Below are positions 6,149 through 10,911 of a stretch of DNA of 10,911 nt, piece after piece. Position numbers and translations under genes: made by a program. A model generated the notes under the pieces. That model saw only the letters and a program-made list of their open reading frames with translations. It was not told the DNA's origin and ran no database searches. The stretch lies in the NCBI GenBank assembly GCA_028712345.1, contig JAQTQF010000037.1, positions 1 through 10,911 of the forward strand. The letters are read 5' to 3'. Numbering within the stretch: the first letter of the stretch is position 1; each line of letters starts with the position of its first letter. The DNA comes from Phycisphaerae bacterium. Its GTDB lineage: Bacteria > Planctomycetota > Phycisphaerae > Sedimentisphaerales > UBA12454.

Positions 6149-7411
6149 ATGAAAAAAGCTGTAACAATTTTTGCCATATCGTTTTGTTGCTTGGTGTTTC
6201 TTTTTTCTAATAACGCCTGCGCCGCACCCGCCATAGAGACTATCAAGTTTCCTGAGCCGAAGTTGAACGGTTCGTTTTCTATTGAGCAGGTAATCGCCGC
6301 ACGCAGAAGCATCCGCGAATTTACCGAAGAACAATTGAAAATCAATCAGCTTGGCCAGCTGTGCTTTGCTGCTGACGGAATTACCGACAAAGAAAAAAAT
6401 CTCCGTTCCGCTCCATCTGCCGGCGCAATATACCCGATGCGGATAGATGTGGTTCTGCCTGACGGACTCTATTCGTATGACCCTGATAACCATAGTCTAA
6501 CTAAAGAACTTGGTATGGATATAAGGCCAATGCTTTATATTGCTTCTTTTAGACAGCAGGTTGTTCAGAAAGCTCCTTGCATTTTTATAATCAGCGGCTC
6601 GGCAAGAAGAATAGAAGTAAAATATCGCGGCAAAGGTGAACGGTTTATATTACTTGAGGCCGGTCACATTGCGCAGAACATTCATCTCCAGGCCATAGCC
6701 GAAGGACTTGGCTCGGTTCCCGTAGGAGGTTTTGACTCAAAATCCGTTGCCAGAATCTGCAAATTCGCCGAAGAGTTTGAGCCTTTATATCTGATTTGTC
6801 TCGGTACGCCGATAGAAAAACCTTCTCTTGCTCCGGCAATTCCAGCAAATCCGTTACCGGCGCCTCCGGTTGCCCAGCCGGTCGATATCAGAACCAAAAA
6901 GATTGTGATTATTATTCCGCCTCTGCGATTTAACGATATGGGATTTTTCGGGGTTCAGGAAGCCTGCCAAATATCCGGCGTACAGTCTGATATTGCAAGC
7001 TCAATCAAAGGCGAAATAAAAAGCCAGGAAAGAAATACTGTTAGCGCAACAAAACTTATCAAAGATATAAATGTCGATGATTATGATGCTTTTGTTTTTG
7101 TTGGCGGGCCTGGCGTAAGAGACTATTTTAAAGATCGAAGTGTCTTGAGACTTGTCCAACTGGCCAATAAGAAGGAAAAAATTCTTGCCGCCATCTACAA
7201 TGCTCCAGGCATATTTGCCGCTGCCGATGTCGTAAGGGGCAAGACGGTTGCCAGTTTTGTTTCCGAACGAAGAAATCTTGTTTCCGCCGGCGCCGACTGG
7301 AAAAACTCCGACCTGGAAATTTCCGATAATATAATCACCGCCAACAATCCGGAAGCAGCAAGAAGGTTTGGTGCTGCTATTTTAAATACATTGAGAATGC
7401 GGGCAAAATAG
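6149..7411 (+). CDS. Exported SagB-type nitroreductase fused to a DJ-1/PfpI-like domain
   Basis: The 420-residue protein (counted from ATG 6149) has a signal peptide (MKKAVTIFAISFCCLVFLFS, likely cleavage after ACA near residue 25). Residues about 42-224 form a nitroreductase/SagB-ThcOx domain: ARRSIREF (51-58) for FMN phosphate contact, RSAPSAGAIYPM (86-97), and EAGHIAQNIHLQAIAEGLGSVPVGGF (170-195). This family uses FMN to reduce or oxidise small molecules or peptides. A Pro-rich linker (about 225-246) leads to a DJ-1/PfpI-like domain (about 249-416) with KIVIIIPP, YDAFVFVGGPG (312-322), ILAAIYNAPGIFAAADVVRGKTVA (345-368) and DNIITANNPEAARRFG. In active members the nucleophile elbow reads AxCH; here it is AIYN, with Tyr350 in place of Cys. 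The usual acidic partner near FEDxE also seems lost (FNDMG), so this half is probably non-catalytic. The natural substrate is unknown. Confidence 0.85.
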   Translation: MKKAVTIFAISFCCLVFLFSNNACAAPAIETIKFPEPKLNGSFSIEQVIAARRSIREFTEEQLKINQLGQLCFAADGITDKEKNLRSAPSAGAIYPMRIDVVLPDGLYSYDPDNHSLTKELGMDIRPMLYIASFRQQVVQKAPCIFIISGSARRIEVKYRGKGERFILLEAGHIAQNIHLQAIAEGLGSVPVGGFDSKSVARICKFAEEFEPLYLICLGTPIEKPSLAPAIPANPLPAPPVAQPVDIRTKKIVIIIPPLRFNDMGFFGVQEACQISGVQSDIASSIKGEIKSQERNTVSATKLIKDINVDDYDAFVFVGGPGVRDYFKDRSVLRLVQLANKKEKILAAIYNAPGIFAAADVVRGKTVASFVSERRNLVSAGADWKNSDLEISDNIITANNPEAARRFGAAILNTLRMRAK

Positions 7412-7414
7412 TAT

Positions 7415-8347
7415 TTATTCTGTTGCGGCAAAAACATCAAACTCCGGGCCGTACTGTCGGAAATAAAACAGCGAATAGAGCCTGTAAAAACTCGAAAACG
7501 GCAGAAGTATTACCGCACCGAGGTAAGGTATGACTATTAGAGTACTTGCACAGCAGAAACAACAGCCGATACAAATAATCAGCAGCACTATCAGCCCAAT
7601 GCAGCATATTATCAGCATTTTAAACAGCAAATATATTGTCATTTTCCAGATGTTATTCCAGAGTATAGGCCAAAGTTTTCGCCATGCCGTCCAGATACCA
7701 GTTTTGTGAATGTACATTATCGGCACGACAAAATCGATTGTGAGCAGCTTGACCGTGCCGAAAAAAGAAGAAACGGCAAAGGCTGCCAAAAGCATAATCG
7801 CCAGCATAAGCGCCGCGACAATTGGCTCGGTATTCTGCTCCTTCAAAATAGAAATACAATAGACGGCAAAAATACTTAGAGGCACAACAATAACCATTGC
7901 CGCCGCTACGGCCAGCAGTCTGAATCCGAAAAGACCGTTGCCCCGATGTTTGAATTTACCCCACGGCTCTTTGATATAAGCTTTATTTTGCACAAGACAG
8001 TCGAGAAACATAAACTGTCCCCTGCTGCTGAGCCACATAATAAGAATCCAGACAGTAGCGAGCAAAATAGCAACAGCTGCCGCTGTCGCAATGATAAGCG
8101 CAGTATGCTCGTGCCATAAATTCATCAGTTCCGGAGGTATCTGTGAATTATCGGTCTTACCGGCGTCATTGAATTTGAAAATCAGCCCTCCGCCGAAAGT
8201 TTCCCTGCAAAACTCCGCTAAAAATGCGCAAAAGCCGATGATAAACCACTTGCCGAGGTCAAAAGGCCGAAACAATATCAGTTTTGTTCTTTCAATAGCT
8301 TCGTTAACCGGCTTGACGGCGCTTATTTGTTTATTTAATGCGTCCAT
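7415..8347 (-). CDS. Multi-pass membrane protein of unknown function
   Basis: I do not recognise a characterised family in this 310-residue protein. Its start, KPVNEAIERTKLILFRPFDLGKWFIIGFCAFLAEF (12-46), resembles uncharacterised bacterial and archaeal membrane proteins of the DUF7544 kind; this is from memory and unconfirmed. There are about six hydrophobic segments: 33-46, 82-106, 143-168, 176-198 with a continuation to 212, 236-264 and 268-286. A soluble loop at about 47-80 follows the first segment. The segment at 248-266 is unusually rich in cysteine (ICCIGLIV...CIGCCFCC). GAGGAG lies about eight bases before the ATG. It begins 27 bases after the hisF stop, so it is likely the last gene of that transcript, and it ends three bases from the convergent nitroreductase-fusion gene. 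No active-site motif is visible. Confidence 0.75.
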   Translation of the reverse strand: MDALNKQISAVKPVNEAIERTKLILFRPFDLGKWFIIGFCAFLAEFCRETFGGGLIFKFNDAGKTDNSQIPPELMNLWHEHTALIIATAAAVAILLATVWILIMWLSSRGQFMFLDCLVQNKAYIKEPWGKFKHRGNGLFGFRLLAVAAAMVIVVPLSIFAVYCISILKEQNTEPIVAALMLAIMLLAAFAVSSFFGTVKLLTIDFVVPIMYIHKTGIWTAWRKLWPILWNNIWKMTIYLLFKMLIICCIGLIVLLIICIGCCFCCASTLIVIPYLGAVILLPFSSFYRLYSLFYFRQYGPEFDVFAATE

Positions 8348-8374
8348 AAAACCATCTCCTCGGGATAATGACTG

Positions 8375-9154
8375 TTACCATTTTTTTCTTATCGCAATCC
8401 CGGCAGCGACAAGCTCGTCTTTTATCTGTTTTATTGTAAACCTGCCGGTATGAATCATACTGGCGATGATTGCCGCGTCGGCCTTTCCATCGTTAAAGAC
8501 ATCAATCAGATGCCCGCAGGTCCCGCCGCCGCCGCTTGCTACTACCGGAATACCGACATTTTCAGCAATCATTCTTGTAAGATTGATTTCGAAGCCCCTC
8601 TGTGTGCCATCCGTGTCAACGCTATTTACCACGATTTCGCCGACGCCGAGCCCTTCGGCACGCCTGGCCCACTCTAAAGCATCCATTCCTGTTCTCGTCC
8701 GAAAGCCCTGTGTGGTAATCTCGTAGCCGCTTGGGAATTTTTGTTTATCGTCGGCTTTTACAGGGTCCATTCCCAAAACGATGCATTGTGAGCCGAATAG
8801 CCTTGCTCCCTCGGCAATAATATTCGGATTGCTCACCGCCAGAGAATTTACACTCACTTTTTCCGCCCCGGCCAGAAGCACCTGTCGCATATCCTCGATA
8901 TTTTTAATCCCGCCCCCGACCGCAAAAGGAATATGCACCGCCTTTGCGACATCGCGAACCATATCTATATCTATACCCCGCCCCTCAGCCGATGCGGTAA
9001 TGTCGTAAAAAACCAGTTCATCGCATCCGCCGTCGCTGTAAGAGACCGCCATTTCAATCGGGTCGCCAAGGTCTATGTTATTCTGAAATCTAACGCCTTT
9101 GGTTACCTTGCGATCTCTGACATCCAAACACGGTATTATTCTTTTCGTCAGCAT
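8375..9154 (-). CDS. hisF: Imidazole glycerol phosphate synthase, cyclase subunit HisF
   Basis: The 259-residue protein is a complete (beta/alpha)8-barrel HisF. With ammonia supplied by HisH it converts PRFAR to imidazole glycerol phosphate and AICAR, linking histidine and purine synthesis in the cytoplasm. The N-terminus MLTKRIIPCLDVRD carries catalytic D11. The second catalytic Asp is D130 in VLGMDPVKAD. Phosphate-binding loops are AVGGGI (78-83) and VVASGGGGT (204-212). Also conserved are LVFYDITASAEGRG (47-60) and VNSVDTDGTQRGF (176-188). The 'GMD' variant with a longer loop and the GRGIDIDMV segment matches the HisF type I associate with Desulfovibrio-like bacteria and planctomycetes rather than the Thermotoga/E. 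coli form. It lies 245 bases after hisH, with two palindromic repeats between them. The ribosome site is weak (AGAGA about 14 bases away). Confidence 0.96.
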   Translation of the reverse strand: MLTKRIIPCLDVRDRKVTKGVRFQNNIDLGDPIEMAVSYSDGGCDELVFYDITASAEGRGIDIDMVRDVAKAVHIPFAVGGGIKNIEDMRQVLLAGAEKVSVNSLAVSNPNIIAEGARLFGSQCIVLGMDPVKADDKQKFPSGYEITTQGFRTRTGMDALEWARRAEGLGVGEIVVNSVDTDGTQRGFEINLTRMIAENVGIPVVASGGGGTCGHLIDVFNDGKADAAIIASMIHTGRFTIKQIKDELVAAGIAIRKKW

Positions 9155-9183
9155 ATTTTATTTTTATCTCTGTAATTCTGCCC

Positions 9184-9216
9184 GCCGCCTCGAAGCCTTT
9201 GGCGAAGACAGGCGGC
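9184..9216. repeat. Short palindromic intergenic repeat
   Basis: GCCGCCT at 9184-9190 and AGGCGGC at 9210-9216 form a perfect 7-base stem around a 19-base loop. The loop holds its own GCC-TTT-GGC mini-hairpin (9195-9203) flanked by direct CGAAG copies. There is no T-run after it on either strand, so it is not a clear intrinsic terminator. It is GC-rich compared with its surroundings and looks like a dispersed intergenic repeat unit. Confidence 0.55.
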
Positions 9217-9278
9217 TAATTATTTTCCCTTTTTATTTCTCTGTAGCTATTGCCGTTCCAAAAAAGTTTGTTCAACAT

Positions 9279-9372
9279 TTTGTCATTCCGTATCCTTCGG
9301 CCTTACTCAGGGCAGGCTCGATAAGGAATCCAGTTTTTAAGTCTGGATTCCCGCTTTCGCGGGAATGACAAA
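9279..9372. repeat. 94-base inverted-repeat element (MITE- or REP-like)
   Basis: TTTGTCATTCC at 9279-9289 is the exact inverse complement of GGAATGACAAA at 9362-9372. Inside lie a second perfect stem, GGAATCCAG (9325-9333) with CTGGATTCC (9343-9351), and a tight hairpin CCCGC-TTTC-GCGGG (9350-9363). The segment with CCTTCGG, CTCAGGGCAGGCTC and the 'GTCATTCCCGCGAAAGCGGG' theme (read on the minus strand) resembles repeat sequence I have seen between genes in many environmental bacteria. No transposase is encoded, so any movement would need one supplied elsewhere. Confidence 0.65.
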
Positions 9373-9399
9373 TCTAAAGGTTTATTTTTTGAAACAGCG

Positions 9400-10020
9400 T
9401 TATTTTCCGTTCCATCTGCTGAAGTTTTCAAGAAGTTTCAAACCGATTCTGCCCGACCTTTCCGGGTGAAACTGTGTCGCGATAAGATTTCCTTTTCCCG
9501 CGACGCTGGAAAAAACCGTATCCGCATATTCGGTCTGTCCGATTATATATTTTTTCTCCGAACAGCTCGGATAAAAACTGTGTACGAAATAAAATTCGCT
9601 ATTGTCCTGGATACCGTCAAAAATCGGATGCGATTTTATTATTTTTACCGTGTTCCAGCCCATCTGCGGAATTTTACAGAATTTATCACTGGTTTTAAAC
9701 TTTTTCACTCCCCCCGGCAGAATCCCCGTACATTCTGTTCCGCCGTTTTCCTCGCTGCTTTCAAATAGAAGCTGCATACCGATGCAAATTCCGAAAAAAG
9801 GCACGCCGTCGGCGATTACCTTTTTTATCGCGTCGAGGATATTGAGGGATTTGAGATTTTCCATCGCCGATTTTGCCGCTCCGACTCCGGGAAAAACTAT
9901 TTTTTCAGCGTAAAGTATCTCATCTGCCCTGTCGGTAATTTTTACCTTCAGGCCTATACTCTCGAATGCCAGCTTAACACTGGTCAAATTACCCGCTTTG
10001 TAATCTATTATGGTTATCAT
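9400..10020 (-). CDS. hisH: Imidazole glycerol phosphate synthase, glutamine amidotransferase subunit HisH
   Basis: The 206-residue protein is a complete class I glutamine amidotransferase of the HisH type. It hydrolyses glutamine and passes ammonia to HisF. The start MITIIDYKAGNLTSV matches the family. The triad is C79 in GVPFFGICIGMQLLFESSEE, H185 and E187 in ATQFHPERSG. The oxyanion segment FPGVGA (43-48) and the HisH-typical KIPQMGWNTV (116-125) and YFVHSFYP (144-151) are present. Its ATG overlaps the stop of the upstream phosphate-transporter gene (ATGA, four bases), so the two are probably translated together. hisF follows downstream across a repeat-bearing spacer. A role in sugar amidination, as for paralogues of HisH and HisF in some glycan clusters, is less likely because no WbpG/PseA-like partner is present. 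Confidence 0.96.
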   Translation of the reverse strand: MITIIDYKAGNLTSVKLAFESIGLKVKITDRADEILYAEKIVFPGVGAAKSAMENLKSLNILDAIKKVIADGVPFFGICIGMQLLFESSEENGGTECTGILPGGVKKFKTSDKFCKIPQMGWNTVKIIKSHPIFDGIQDNSEFYFVHSFYPSCSEKKYIIGQTEYADTVFSSVAGKGNLIATQFHPERSGRIGLKLLENFSRWNGK

Positions 10021-10911
10021 TTTTCTCCGCCAAGGACCTCTGCGATATTGAGGCCGTGGTCTTTTATTCGCCGGTAGGAGTTCAGAATATCGGTGTAGAA
10101 AATACTTTTCAGCGGAGAGGCATCGCCTTTCTCGACTCTTGCGATATGTTCTGCGCGATATTTCTTCATAAGGCCGGTGATATATCTTGCCTTTATTTCT
10201 GCGTCCTTGAGAATATGGTTATCTTCCTGCTTTACCGCATTATTAATCATTATAATGAAATCGGTAACTTTGTCATGCAAATCTGAAACAGCCGTTATAC
10301 CTTCTTCGGTTATTGGCTGGTTGGCGCTGCGAAGCTTGAGATTGAGCTTAAGAATATTCGTAATGTAATCGCTTACCGATTCATATTCATCCGCCATTCG
10401 CAGCTGCCGTCTTCCTCTCTCTTCGGCATCATGCGGAATTGTACCGGTCATTATATGACTGACGAATTCGACAATTTCTTTCTGAATGACATCGATATCC
10501 ATTTCCTGCTGGAACAATTTCTCTTGTTTTTCTCTTGGAGAAGTATTATCGAGAAATATCTCCTTCAGCCTTCCCATCATTTCAATGACAACCGTTCCCA
10601 GCCGGTGGATTTCTTTCTGTGACTGTTCAATGGCGATTGCCGGTGCATCGAACAGTCTGACATCCAAAGCCGTAAGTTTGGGTCTTTCCGGTATCTTTTT
10701 ATCCGGCACAAGCTTATTAAGAAGTGCCGCAAGCTGTTTTACGAACGGCAGGAACACAATAACATTCAGCACATTAAAACATGTGTGAGATATGGCGATA
10801 GCCTCCATAATATTAGGGAATGTGGTTTTGCCGTCGGTAATTGTAGATGCCGAGACTGCACGGCCGGTCTGCCAGAAAATAAAAGACTCTATCACTTTCG
10901 TGTAGAACCCG
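10017..10911 (-). CDS. Na/Pi cotransporter family protein, C-terminal part with PhoU-like domain (5' end cut by window)
   Basis: The frame is open to the right edge, so the N-terminus is missing; about 298 residues are visible. The GTG at 10893-10895 is probably not the true start, since the reading continues upstream as GFYTK. The visible part begins with the end of a Na/Pi cotransporter membrane domain, including the typical ISHTCFNVLNVIVFLPF helix near the second repeat's end. It continues into a long helical, charged region (DAPAIAIEQSQKEIHRLG onward) that matches the PhoU-like domain fused to NptA/YjbB-type transporters. Such proteins couple sodium entry to phosphate transport at the cytoplasmic membrane, and the PhoU part may gate or sense phosphate. 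Its stop overlaps the hisH start by four bases. Confidence 0.88.
   Translation of the reverse strand, partial: GFYTKVIESFIFWQTGRAVSASTITDGKTTFPNIMEAIAISHTCFNVLNVIVFLPFVKQLAALLNKLVPDKKIPERPKLTALDVRLFDAPAIAIEQSQKEIHRLGTVVIEMMGRLKEIFLDNTSPREKQEKLFQQEMDIDVIQKEIVEFVSHIMTGTIPHDAEERGRRQLRMADEYESVSDYITNILKLNLKLRSANQPITEEGITAVSDLHDKVTDFIIMINNAVKQEDNHILKDAEIKARYITGLMKKYRAEHIARVEKGDASPLKSIFYTDILNSYRRIKDHGLNIAEVLGGEK

Larger units (their letters stand above)
9155..9399. other. hisH-hisF spacer with two palindromic repeats, no gene
   Basis: The 245-base gap between two genes of one enzyme holds no convincing coding sequence. It contains a 33-base stem-loop sequence near hisF and a 94-base inverted-repeat element near hisH. 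No strong sigma-70 promoter for hisF is visible. Confidence 0.7.

Noticed and set aside
8091..9175. Several open frames on the plus strand opposite hisF and the membrane protein
   Set aside because: They are antisense to clearly conserved coding sequence, have no family motifs and lack convincing ribosome sites.
9279..9372. Possible CRISPR unit or intrinsic terminator
   Set aside because: There is one unit with no regularly spaced copies, and the strong hairpin has no adjacent T-run typical of a terminator.
8375..10020. HisH/HisF paralogues for sugar amidination rather than histidine synthesis
   Set aside because: No WbpG/PseA-like amidotransferase partner is present, and both proteins keep all canonical catalytic and interface motifs.

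Overview
The window looks like a chromosomal segment of a Gram-negative-type bacterium with moderate-to-low GC. My best guess, with modest confidence, is a planctomycete of the Phycisphaerae type or a similar environmental lineage. The pointers are a TIGR03790-type secreted protein, a HisF of the 'GMD' type with long inserts (also seen in Desulfovibrio-like bacteria), a stand-alone lipid-A-disaccharide-synthase N-terminal domain protein, and several poorly characterised membrane proteins. I see no phage, plasmid, transposase, rRNA, tRNA or CRISPR sequence.

Layout, left to right. (1) 1-909, minus strand: an ATP-grasp ligase cut by the left edge. (2) 910-1028: a short divergent intergenic region. 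(3) 1029-5042, plus strand: a tight four-gene run of HAD phosphatase, sugar-1-phosphate (phosphoglycosyl) transferase, KamA-family radical SAM aminomutase homologue, and secreted TIGR03790 family protein. The gene junctions are an 11-base overlap, a 30-base gap and a one-base TAATG overlap. (4) 4989-5729, minus strand: a VanZ-family membrane protein whose 3' end overlaps the TIGR03790 gene by 54 bases. (5) 5806-7411, plus strand: a LAB_N membrane protein followed by an exported fusion of a SagB-type nitroreductase domain and a DJ-1/PfpI domain. (6) 7415-10911, minus strand: in transcription order, a Na/Pi cotransporter with a PhoU-like tail (cut by the right edge), hisH, a repeat-bearing spacer, hisF and a multi-pass membrane protein of unknown function.

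The ATP-grasp, HAD and sugar transferase genes suggest the edge of a surface glycan or glycolipid locus. HisH and HisF together form imidazole glycerol phosphate synthase of histidine biosynthesis. hisH overlaps the phosphate transporter gene by four bases, so the two are probably co-translated.

The most interesting items are two. The first is the KamA homologue, in which both side-chain-contacting aspartates of lysine 2,3-aminomutase appear to be replaced (one by Arg) while the carboxylate-binding Arg and the PLP lysine are kept. This points to a substrate other than lysine, possibly an acidic one. The second is the exported nitroreductase-DJ-1 fusion, whose DJ-1 half has lost the nucleophilic Cys and the usual acidic partner. 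The hisH-hisF spacer carries two palindromic intergenic repeats, one with an 11-base perfect terminal inverted repeat. No obvious defence or other multi-gene novel system is visible. All family assignments come from reading motifs, not from database searches.
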